From Deltaproteobacteria bacterium UBA5799 (GTDB lineage: Bacteria; Desulfobacterota; GWC2-55-46), in NCBI GenBank assembly GCA_002418185.1, contig DIDN01000017.1, positions 1 through 11,284 of the forward strand: DNA of 11,284 nucleotides, written 5' to 3'. A program made the position numbers and the translations under genes. The notes beneath the pieces are model-generated. The model was not told where the DNA came from. It did not search any database and saw only the letters and a program-made list of their open reading frames with translations. Shown piece after piece: positions 1-5,423 of this stretch (its first letter is position 1; each line of letters starts with the position of its first letter).

Positions 1-111
1 CTCGGGGCCTCTGAGGAGTTTTCCGTCCACCTTGAGGCCGGGGAGGACCGGTTCACCGTAAAATTCAACCCCTACTCGGGAAGGCCCGATGTGGTCGAGG
101 GATATGCCTGA
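1..111 (+). CDS. gspH: Type II secretion minor pseudopilin GspH, C-terminal end (5' truncated)
   Basis: An open frame runs from the window edge to a TGA at 109-111 and gives 36 residues ending in NPYSGRPDVVEGYA. GspH pseudopilins end in a beta-rich domain whose last strand often has a P-x-(S/T)-G-x-x-x-V pattern, and this tail fits. The call rests mainly on position: the fragment lies immediately before gspI in a canonical gspH-I-J-K-L-M order. GspH is a minor pseudopilin of the periplasmic T2SS pseudopilus. The N-terminal prepilin leader and transmembrane helix lie outside the window, so they cannot be checked. The 3' end overlaps the gspI start, which indicates translational coupling. The fragment alone would not identify the family. 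Confidence 0.72.
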   Translation, partial: LGASEEFSVHLEAGEDRFTVKFNPYSGRPDVVEGYA

Positions 112-454
112 AAAAAGGGAAGAGGGGTTTACCCTCCTCGAGGTCATGATAAGCCTTGCCATGCTGGCAGGGGCGGTAGTGGCGCTCGTGTCGGCCTTCA
201 ACTACCACCTGAGGACCGCTTCGGAGACGAGCGACCTTGTCGCAGCATCCGTACTCGGGCGGCTCAAGGCAGAGGAGGCCGCGCTCTACGGGCCGCCAAG
301 GGACATGAGCGGCTCCTTTGAGGGCGAATTCAATGCATTCAAATGGGAGATGCGGTCTTCGGATACCGACCTTCCGGGACTCAAGCGCCTGGATGTCAGG
401 GTAAGCTGGGATGCGACCAAAAGTTTTACGCTCCATACCTTTTATCGGGAATAG
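89..454 (+). CDS. gspI: Type II secretion minor pseudopilin GspI
   Basis: This 121-residue protein has a clear prepilin signature: a charged leader ending in Gly13, then FTLLEVMISLAMLAGAVVAL, with Glu at mature position 5 and one hydrophobic helix. It is the right size for GspI. In T2SS, GspI is the minor pseudopilin that nucleates the tip complex with GspJ and GspK, after GspO cleaves the leader at Gly13-Phe14 and N-methylates Phe14. Two starts are possible. ATG 89 follows a GGGAAGG stretch (78-84) and gives a 13-residue leader. ATG 104 gives an 8-residue leader typical of the family, but its GAGGG (97-101) is only 2 nt away. Either one overlaps the end of gspH. The next gene, gspJ, begins inside this one. 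Confidence 0.9.
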   Translation: MWSRDMPEKREEGFTLLEVMISLAMLAGAVVALVSAFNYHLRTASETSDLVAASVLGRLKAEEAALYGPPRDMSGSFEGEFNAFKWEMRSSDTDLPGLKRLDVRVSWDATKSFTLHTFYRE

Positions 455-1019
455 CGGGTTTACGCTCATAGAGGTGCTCGTTGCCCTGGCAGTCGGCTCT
501 GTTGCGCTCCTGTCCCTTTACGGCGTCCTCATGAGCGTACTTGGCGCGGGCGAAAGGACCGGCGGCTCGCTCGACAGGGACCTCGAGGCCGGGATGTTCC
601 TTGAGAGGCTTTCGGCAGAGGTCAACTCCGCTTACTTCACCCCCGAGGAGCCCCGTACGATATTCTCGGGGAAGATAAGGGGCGGCGCCCCTCTGCTTGA
701 GTTTACGTCTTATTCAGCGGGACCGCGCAGCTCCAGTGCGCCTTCAACGGACCTGGCGGGAATCAGCTACCGCGCAGAGCACGGACAAGGGGGCCTTGTC
801 ATTTACAGGGAGACATGGAACCCCTTCATAGGCGAAAGGTTCGGCTCAGGAGCGCTCTCGGGCATAAGGGACTTTGAACTGAGCTACAATAACGGCGCTG
901 CCTGGTCGAACGCATGGGAGGCGTCCCTTGAGGAGAAGCTCCCTCTGGCGGTCAGGGCCAGGGTGGTCCTGAGGGACGGAAGGGAATTTACAGCTCTTTC
1001 AAGGACCATGATAAGATGA
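411..1019 (+). CDS. gspJ: Type II secretion minor pseudopilin GspJ
   Basis: This 202-residue protein has a type IV prepilin leader ending in Gly16, then FTLIEVLVALAVGSVALLSL with Glu at mature position 5. A mixed alpha/beta periplasmic domain of about 165 residues follows, as usual for GspJ. GspJ is part of the GspI-J-K complex capping the pseudopilus tip. The ATG at 411 lies 44 bp inside gspI. No ATG, GTG or TTG occurs between it and the cleavage site, so the 16-residue leader appears genuine although it is longer than most. The C-terminal part contains a W-x-x-x-W segment and a strand-rich end (AVRARVVLRDGREFTALSRTM) of the kind seen in minor pseudopilins. The stop overlaps the gspK start as ATGA. 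Confidence 0.93.
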   Translation: MRPKVLRSIPFIGNSGFTLIEVLVALAVGSVALLSLYGVLMSVLGAGERTGGSLDRDLEAGMFLERLSAEVNSAYFTPEEPRTIFSGKIRGGAPLLEFTSYSAGPRSSSAPSTDLAGISYRAEHGQGGLVIYRETWNPFIGERFGSGALSGIRDFELSYNNGAAWSNAWEASLEEKLPLAVRARVVLRDGREFTALSRTMIR

Positions 1020-1975
1020 GGCCGCCCCCGGAGAGGAGCGCAGTTTCGTTCGGGTCGAGGCGGAGTTCGCCTTCGAGTGAGAGCGGCTTTGTCCTCATAG
1101 CAACACTCGTTGCGCTGGCGGTCCTCGTTGCGATAGTGGTAGAGTTCGTCTACCGGGTGCACGTCGCAACCGCCAGGGGCTCCAACTTCGCCCAGGTGCA
1201 GAGGACCGCGCTCCTGGCGGGCAAGGGGGTCGAGCTCGCGGAAGAGGCCCTCAAGGAGATGCTAAAGTCCGGGCCGAATATCGCGATTGAAAAGGACGGG
1301 CTTTTTTTTACGGCTTCCGAGGGGGATGCGTCGGTGGTCGTAAGGGTCCATGACGAGCTTGGCAAAGCCTCTTTAAGGACCGTATATCCCAACGGGGTCA
1401 AGCACGGCAGGGCGCACCCTGTCTTCTCAAGGCTACTTGAAGGGCTGGGGATAAAGGGGCGAGAGGGCATCGAGGACGCGCTGGCGGACTGGATGGACGA
1501 CGACGACCAGCCGAGGGCGTACGGGGCCGAGGGCCCGGAGCATTATCTGAGGCTCAAGGCCCCCTACGAGGCCCGGAACGGGTATCCGGGCTCGTTGGGA
1601 GAGGTCCTCATGATAAAGGGGTTCTCGCCGGAGGTGCTTTCAGCGCTCAAGCCCTTTGTCTCGCCTTACAATACGGACGGACGTGTAAACGTCAATACCG
1701 CTACAAAGGAGGTGCTCCTTGCCCTTTCGGAGGAGATGAACGAGGAGCTCGCCTCCAACCTCATGAGGCGGAGGACGGAAAGGCCCTTCAGGGACAGGTC
1801 GGAGATAATGAAGGTGCCGGGCTTTGAGAAGGCAGGCTATGCCCTGATGGACGGCATAAGGGTGGAGAGCCGCATGTTCAGCGTCCATTCGAGGGCCTCG
1901 TCAGGCGAGGTCTCGACGGAAATAGAGGCGGTCTTCGAGATCGGAAAAGGCGTCCTCTACTGGAGAAGGCTTTAG
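1016..1975 (+). CDS. gspK: Type II secretion minor pseudopilin GspK
   Basis: This 319-residue protein has a basic, Ser-rich leader ending in Gly24, then FVLIATLVALAVLVAIVVEF. Mature position 5 is Ala29 rather than Glu, the known hallmark of GspK, the tip subunit that lacks the conserved glutamate. The large periplasmic domain contains the diagnostic VNVNTATKEVLLAL stretch (Val224 onward), as in the conserved N-V-N-T-A motif of GspK. An Asp-rich segment near residues 157-166 (DALADWMDDDDQPRAYGA) matches the GspK region around its conserved D-W-x-D motif. GspK sits at the pseudopilus tip and is thought to control its length. The start is fixed by the ATGA overlap with gspJ and by the lack of any later start codon before the cleavage site. 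It abuts gspL with no gap. Confidence 0.95.
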   Translation: MRPPPERSAVSFGSRRSSPSSESGFVLIATLVALAVLVAIVVEFVYRVHVATARGSNFAQVQRTALLAGKGVELAEEALKEMLKSGPNIAIEKDGLFFTASEGDASVVVRVHDELGKASLRTVYPNGVKHGRAHPVFSRLLEGLGIKGREGIEDALADWMDDDDQPRAYGAEGPEHYLRLKAPYEARNGYPGSLGEVLMIKGFSPEVLSALKPFVSPYNTDGRVNVNTATKEVLLALSEEMNEELASNLMRRRTERPFRDRSEIMKVPGFEKAGYALMDGIRVESRMFSVHSRASSGEVSTEIEAVFEIGKGVLYWRRL

Positions 1976-3298
1976 ATGAAGGACCAGTTCGCGATAATCG
2001 AAATCGCGCCCGGAGCCGTAAGGGGCTGCGTTTTCAGCGCCCCAGGCGAGAGGGCCGCTTCCCATATCGTGCATTTCAGCGAGGGTGTCGGAAGAAGGGA
2101 TGCGCTCACGCGCCTCGTATCGACTCTCAGGGAGGCCCGGGGGGGCGGGGGCCTGGGTAGTGCGGTATTTTTGAGCTTTTCCCCGGCGCTCCTGAGCATT
2201 CGGGCCGTCGAGGTCCCGTTCGAGGACAGGGAGAAGATAAACGGGATACTCCCTTTCGAGCTTGCGGGCTGCCTTCCGTCTGACGCGGAGGGGTTCGTAT
2301 TCGACAACCTGCCGCTCGGAGACGGCAGGGCCATAGCCGCAGGCGTTGAAAAGGGGCTTTTGAAAGAGTGCCTTTCCGAGCTTGGCGAGCTCGGCCTGGA
2401 CCCGCGCTGGGCCGGTCCTGCGGCCTTCGCGGCGCCGGCCCTGGTGGAGAGGCTGTCGAAAGGGGAAGGGCATGCCGCCCTCGTGACACCCGAGATGTTC
2501 GCTGTCTCTGAAGGGGGCAGGCTCGTCTTCCTCAATGCCTGTAACGGGGCCGATGCCCTGAGGCTGAATATCGAGTTGCTGGGCTCCAGGGGGGTTGTCA
2601 TAAGCAGGGCCTGTTCGATAGGGCTCGAACCGGGCGCTCTCGAGCCCTTCATGCCTGATGTCGAAATAGTGAACGGAAGCCTTCCCGAAGGCATGGAGGA
2701 GATGGCGGCAATCTACGCCCTCTCGCTCACGGTCAGGGGGGGGCGGCCTCCGGCCTCTGCCCTGGACTTAAGGCGCGGGGAATTCGAATACACCAGGGAG
2801 AGGAGCGCGGTCGCAGGGAAACTGAGGCTCACCGTTGCTTTGTGCGCGCTCCTTTCCATTTTGGGTATTTCGGACCTTTATATGAGATACCTTGCCGCCT
2901 CGAACGAGCTCGCCTCGTACAGGGGCGCCCTCAGGTCGGGCTACCTTGCCCTCTTCCCGGGAGAGGGCGGCGCATCCGGAGAGCTATACCAGATGGAGGT
3001 CAAGATGAAGCTCTTGAGGGACGAGGCCCGGGTCCTCGGGGGCGTAAGGCCCGCCGAGGTCATGAGGGATCTCGCCTCCATTGCTCCGAAGGAGGCGGGG
3101 CTCGTTATAAACGAGCTTTACGTGGGCGAGGAGAGGATAGGCGCAAAGGGCGAGGCAGCCTCCTTCGAGGCGGCTAACGGCCTTAAGGACGCGCTTTCGA
3201 GGAGCGGCGCATTCCGGGAGGTGCTCCTTGCGGACCTGAAGGCAAAGGCAGGCGGAGGGGCCGTGTTCACGCTCTCTCTTAAGGAGGGCGACGAGTGA
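1976..3298 (+). CDS. gspL: Type II secretion inner-membrane platform protein GspL
   Basis: This 440-residue bitopic protein of the T2SS assembly platform recruits the GspE ATPase and pairs with GspM. Residues 1 to about 275 form the cytoplasmic actin-like domain. It includes the family hallmark near residues 68-100: a conserved Ser-x-Arg, then VPFEDREKINGILPFELAGCLP, matching the L-P-F-x-D-x-x-K-x-x-x-x-L-P-F-E-L-E-x-x-L-P pattern of GspL/PilM-like proteins. One transmembrane helix lies near 282-302 (LTVALCALLSILGISDLYM). A periplasmic helix and a ferredoxin-like fold (about 370-440) follow. The ATG directly follows the gspK stop (TAGATG). Two long G runs, near 2139 and 2737, lie in the gene, but the frame stays open through both and family motifs continue on either side. 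Length and layout are normal for the family. Confidence 0.92.
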   Translation: MKDQFAIIEIAPGAVRGCVFSAPGERAASHIVHFSEGVGRRDALTRLVSTLREARGGGGLGSAVFLSFSPALLSIRAVEVPFEDREKINGILPFELAGCLPSDAEGFVFDNLPLGDGRAIAAGVEKGLLKECLSELGELGLDPRWAGPAAFAAPALVERLSKGEGHAALVTPEMFAVSEGGRLVFLNACNGADALRLNIELLGSRGVVISRACSIGLEPGALEPFMPDVEIVNGSLPEGMEEMAAIYALSLTVRGGRPPASALDLRRGEFEYTRERSAVAGKLRLTVALCALLSILGISDLYMRYLAASNELASYRGALRSGYLALFPGEGGASGELYQMEVKMKLLRDEARVLGGVRPAEVMRDLASIAPKEAGLVINELYVGEERIGAKGEAASFEAANGLKDALSRSGAFREVLLADLKAKAGGGAVFTLSLKEGDE

Positions 3299-3831
3299 CC
3301 AGGCCGGCTGACATCTTCTTAAGGCTCAGGCAAAGGCCCGCCCTCGCCCTCGCGTCTCTGGTTCTGGCGATAGCGGTTGTCGGCGCGCTCTTTTTAGTCG
3401 AGAGGTACTCGGCTGCCAGGAAACAGGCGGCTGTTGCAAAAGATGAGCTTTCGACCTTCCGGACGCTTGAGGAGGGTTACATCAGGGAGAAGGCCGGGAT
3501 AGAGGAAGCCCTGAGAAAGGCACGTTCAAAGGCAGACCAACAGGCCGTCGCCGTCATAGAGCGCGCGGCGGATGCGGTCGGGGCAAGGCCCTCGATTGCT
3601 TTCATAAGACAGGCCGGGGAGGAGGAAAGGCTCGGCTACGCCGTGGCGAAAATCGATGTCAGGCTCGAAAGGGTGGACCTCAACCGGATAGTGAACCTCC
3701 TGTATCACCTGGAGAGGGGGGGCGCGCTCATCGTAACGAAGGAGTTCTCAATGAGGACGAGGTTCGACGAGCCGGAACTGTATGATGTCGACCTCAAGCT
3801 CACGCATGTGAGGAGAAAGCCGGATGCTTAG
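3295..3831 (+). CDS. gspM: Type II secretion inner-membrane platform protein GspM
   Basis: This 178-residue protein has a short cytoplasmic N-terminus, one transmembrane helix (about 16-35), a charged helical segment likely to be coiled coil (about 37-90) and a C-terminal ferredoxin-like domain with alternating strands. That is the architecture of GspM, which dimerises with GspL. The start is a GTG at 3295 overlapping the gspL stop (GTGA). It is supported by an excellent ribosome-binding site, AAGGAGGG at 3281-3288, 6 nt upstream and within gspL. Sequence conservation in GspM is low, so the call relies on architecture and position. No gspN follows: the operon ends here and a regulatory region begins. 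I see no convincing terminator right after the stop. Confidence 0.86.
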   Translation: MTRPADIFLRLRQRPALALASLVLAIAVVGALFLVERYSAARKQAAVAKDELSTFRTLEEGYIREKAGIEEALRKARSKADQQAVAVIERAADAVGARPSIAFIRQAGEEERLGYAVAKIDVRLERVDLNRIVNLLYHLERGGALIVTKEFSMRTRFDEPELYDVDLKLTHVRRKPDA

Positions 3832-3845
3832 CGCCTTATACAACC

Positions 3846-4004
3846 TGTAAGGCCCTGTAAGTTTTCTTTACAGCGGGAGCGGTGCCTGATTTGTAACGCC
3901 TTGAAAAACAATTAAAAATTGTCTTAAGAAATATTCCTCGGCCCTGCGTACCTGTCAGCTTGCTTTACATTCCATTCTCATGTGATAGCGCCAGGCGCTT
4001 GTAA
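3846..4004 (+). promoter_or_regulatory. Cluster of TGTAA/TTACA half-sites, candidate activator (PrsR) binding region
   Basis: Six copies of TGTAA or its complement TTACA lie between gspM and the sigma-54 promoter: 3846-3850, 3856-3860, 3868-3872 (reverse), 3892-3896, 3965-3969 (reverse) and 4000-4004. Fewer than one would be expected by chance in this length. The pair at 3855-3873 forms the inverted repeat CTGTAA-N7-TTACAG. All sites lie 40 to 200 bp upstream of the promoter, where enhancer-binding proteins of the NtrC family usually act. A separate near-palindrome, AGCGCCAGGCGCT (3987-3999), abuts the last half-site. That PrsR is the protein that binds here is inference. Confidence 0.5.
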
Positions 4005-4043
4005 CCTATTGAACTTTTAGGTTTTTTTGAAAAAAAGAAAGGC

Positions 4044-4059
4044 TGGCACGGCTATTGCA
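4044..4059 (+). promoter_or_regulatory. Sigma-54 (RpoN) promoter of the PEP-CTERM/PilZ transcript
   Basis: The sequence TGGCACG-GCTA-TTGCA matches the sigma-54 -24/-12 consensus. The invariant GG (4045-4046) and GC (4057-4058) are separated by exactly 10 nt. Predicted transcription starts near 4070, leaving a leader of about 36 nt. An A/T-tract (4021-4039) lies immediately upstream and could help DNA bending. The second PEP-CTERM gene in this window has a matching promoter, identical through TTGCAGAATA. Confidence 0.87.
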
Positions 4060-4105
4060 GAATATTCAAGCCTCAGGTGATATCGCACATAAAAGGAGGC
4101 TGGAG

Positions 4106-4846
4106 ATGTTTACAAAAATGAAATATGCCATGCTGGCCGTGGCGGCTGTAACGGTGCTGGTCTTAACGCCGGTCGCAAGCCATGCTGTTCCGGCCCTCCA
4201 GCTCGATATAGAGGGCGGCGGCTATGATAACGCGACCGATACTATTGTGGCCAATTCCGATCCCTTCACGCTATACGCGTTCCTCAGCACAAATAACCAT
4301 AACCTCATAAGCGATTCATTCTACATCTCTATCGCCGTTCTGCCCTCTCTGGAGTATGACCCCGAAGGCATGGACCTTGGGTCGTTCACGCTCAACGGAG
4401 CGCCGATTAACGTGACCGCGGACATGAATTACGGGACCCCGCCTGTCGAGGGCTACTACAGCCAGTTCGACGGCGGCGACCTGCCTCCCCATGGCGTCTT
4501 CCCGACGTATTTTCTCGAGCACGAGTTCCAGTTCGATGTAAACGATACGACGCCAAAGTACAACACCCAGGACAGGGCAATTTCCGGCACACTGGAGCCT
4601 GAAAGCGGGCTCATGTACTACGCGTCGTTCTCAATCGACACCAGCATGCTTGGCTCCGACTACGTCCTCCATTTCGACCTTTATAATACCAAGGTGAAAA
4701 ACGGCGGAGATATCGATATCTCGATGTTCGCGCCGTTCTCGCACGACGCTGAATCCAGCAAGGTCCCGGAACCGGGCACCCTGATACTCCTTGGAAGCGG
4801 CATGATAGGCTTTTACCTCCACGGCCGCTTGAGGAAAATGGCTTAA
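4106..4846 (+). CDS. PEP-CTERM sorting domain protein, possibly of a choice-of-anchor family
   Basis: This 246-residue secreted protein is a predicted exosortase substrate. It has a Sec signal peptide (positive N-terminus, hydrophobic core, likely cleavage after SHA near residue 28) and a mature domain of about 185 residues rich in Asp, Tyr and beta-strand patterns and without cysteine. It ends in a PEP-CTERM tail: VPEPGTLILLGSGMIGFYL followed by a basic end (HGRLRKMA). Exosortase is expected to cleave at the PEP motif and release the protein to the outer surface or EPS matrix. ATG 4106 is chosen because AAAAGGAGG (4091-4099) lies 6 nt upstream. A TTG 17 codons earlier is part of the -12 promoter element and cannot be the start. 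The mature part resembles domains carried by alternative C-terminal anchors, but this is recalled, not verified. Its biochemical function is unknown. Confidence 0.92.
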   Translation: MFTKMKYAMLAVAAVTVLVLTPVASHAVPALQLDIEGGGYDNATDTIVANSDPFTLYAFLSTNNHNLISDSFYISIAVLPSLEYDPEGMDLGSFTLNGAPINVTADMNYGTPPVEGYYSQFDGGDLPPHGVFPTYFLEHEFQFDVNDTTPKYNTQDRAISGTLEPESGLMYYASFSIDTSMLGSDYVLHFDLYNTKVKNGGDIDISMFAPFSHDAESSKVPEPGTLILLGSGMIGFYLHGRLRKMA

Positions 4847-4890
4847 GCAGGCTTATGGCGTTTGTTCATTTCCGTCACTCCGGATAATAG

Positions 4891-5262
4891 ATGGAACAAC
4901 ATGAGTGCCCCAAGTGCAAACAATCCTTCTTCACGGCCATAATACATGCAGGCGCGACCATCAGGTGCCCTTATTGCAGTTTCGAGATAATTGCGGCAGG
5001 GCGGGAAAAAAGGTCCGGCGTGAGGGCAAGAGTGGCCAAGAGTTGCATTCTGTCTGCGGGTAATGAAAGCATAACCGCAAAGGTAATCGACATCTGCGAG
5101 CGGGGTATTGGCATCCTTGTGGAACGCGGAATCCCGCCCGCCATGGAAGCAAATACATTCAGGGTCGTTGTCGAGGACTTTGAGCTTGATGCTAACGCGA
5201 TGTTGGCATGGAAGGCCGGGTTCGACGGGGGCTCGACAAGGGCCGGTCTGAGGTTCGTATGA
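4891..5262 (+). CDS. Small zinc-ribbon plus PilZ domain protein (candidate c-di-GMP receptor)
   Basis: This 123-residue soluble protein has two parts. Residues 6-29 hold two CPxC knuckles (Cys6, Cys9, Cys26, Cys29) spaced as in small zinc ribbons of the MJ0042 kind. Residues 38-123 look like a PilZ domain: an arginine motif RSGVR (41-45, R-x-x-x-R) followed about 20 residues later by DICERG (67-72), matching D/N-x-S-x-x-G except that Ser is Cys. A run of beta-strands ends in GLRFV. PilZ domains of this kind bind cyclic di-GMP and transmit it to exopolysaccharide or motility machinery. The gene starts 44 bp after the PEP-CTERM stop with no visible terminator or promoter between, so it probably shares the sigma-54 transcript. 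The ribosome-binding site is weak. The substituted Ser means nucleotide binding must be shown. Confidence 0.8.
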   Translation: MEQHECPKCKQSFFTAIIHAGATIRCPYCSFEIIAAGREKRSGVRARVAKSCILSAGNESITAKVIDICERGIGILVERGIPPAMEANTFRVVVEDFELDANAMLAWKAGFDGGSTRAGLRFV

Positions 5263-5291
5263 AAAGCCCGGGGGAGCTTATCCTTTATAAT

Positions 5292-5315
5292 CCCGGGCCG
5301 GAGAACCCGGGTTTT
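5292..5315 (+). terminator. Rho-independent terminator after the PilZ gene
   Basis: A CCCGGG (5292-5297) and CCCGGG (5306-5311) stem with an 8-nt loop is followed by TTTT on the plus strand, 29 bp after the PilZ stop. No T-run follows on the minus strand, so it appears to serve the plus-strand transcript. The U-tract is short. Confidence 0.6.
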
Positions 5316-5332
5316 CAATTCCAGGCATGAAC

Positions 5333-5356
5333 GGCCCACCGGAACGGGCCTGTTTT
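5333..5356 (+). terminator. Second tandem terminator-like hairpin (plus strand)
   Basis: GGCCC (5333-5337) pairs with GGGCC (5346-5350) around an 8-nt loop, followed by TGTTTT. It lies just past the first terminator and may act as a back-up. It overlaps an alternative larger hairpin (5335-5364). Confidence 0.45.
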
Positions 5357-5364
5357 CCGGCGGG
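5335..5364 (-). terminator. Hairpin downstream of the epimerase gene, in the convergent intergenic gap
   Basis: Ten-base arms CCCACCGGAA (5335-5344) and TTCCGGCGGG (5355-5364) surround a 10-nt loop. In minus-strand RNA the single imperfect position is a G-U wobble, so all ten pairs form. In plus-strand RNA it is an A-C mismatch. This favours a role at the 3' end of the minus-strand operon, 60 bp past its stop. No U-tract follows on that strand, so it may be a Rho-linked or RNA-stabilising hairpin rather than an intrinsic terminator. Confidence 0.35.
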
Positions 5365-5423
5365 TTACATATCGTTATTCTGTGTGAGTCTGTTCTCCGT
5401 ACCTGGAGTCAATTCCTGGGCGG

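Noticed and set aside
2127..2694. Long minus-strand open frames inside gspL (and similar ones inside gspI-K and the PEP-CTERM genes)
   Set aside because: They are frame shadows of GC-rich coding sequence. They show no domain motifs, and the plus-strand frames carry unmistakable family signatures.
2137..2745. Runs of seven and eight G in gspL as possible frameshifts or sequencing errors
   Set aside because: The reading frame and GspL-like sequence continue across both runs to the expected transmembrane helix and C-terminus.
3855..3873. CTGTAA-N7-TTACAG as a terminator for the T2SS operon
   Set aside because: The stem is short and AT-rich, and no T-run follows it. It fits better as one of the repeated half-site pairs.
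3980..4105. Possible cyclic-di-GMP riboswitch upstream of the PEP-CTERM gene
   Set aside because: The predicted transcript leader is only about 36 nt, and no conserved GEMM core was seen.
4707..4722. Perfect 16-bp palindrome GAGATATCGATATCTC
   Set aside because: It lies inside the PEP-CTERM coding region and encodes a Gly-Asp-Ile-Asp-Ile-Ser stretch. One such palindrome in about 11 kb is not far from chance, and nothing around it suggests a site.
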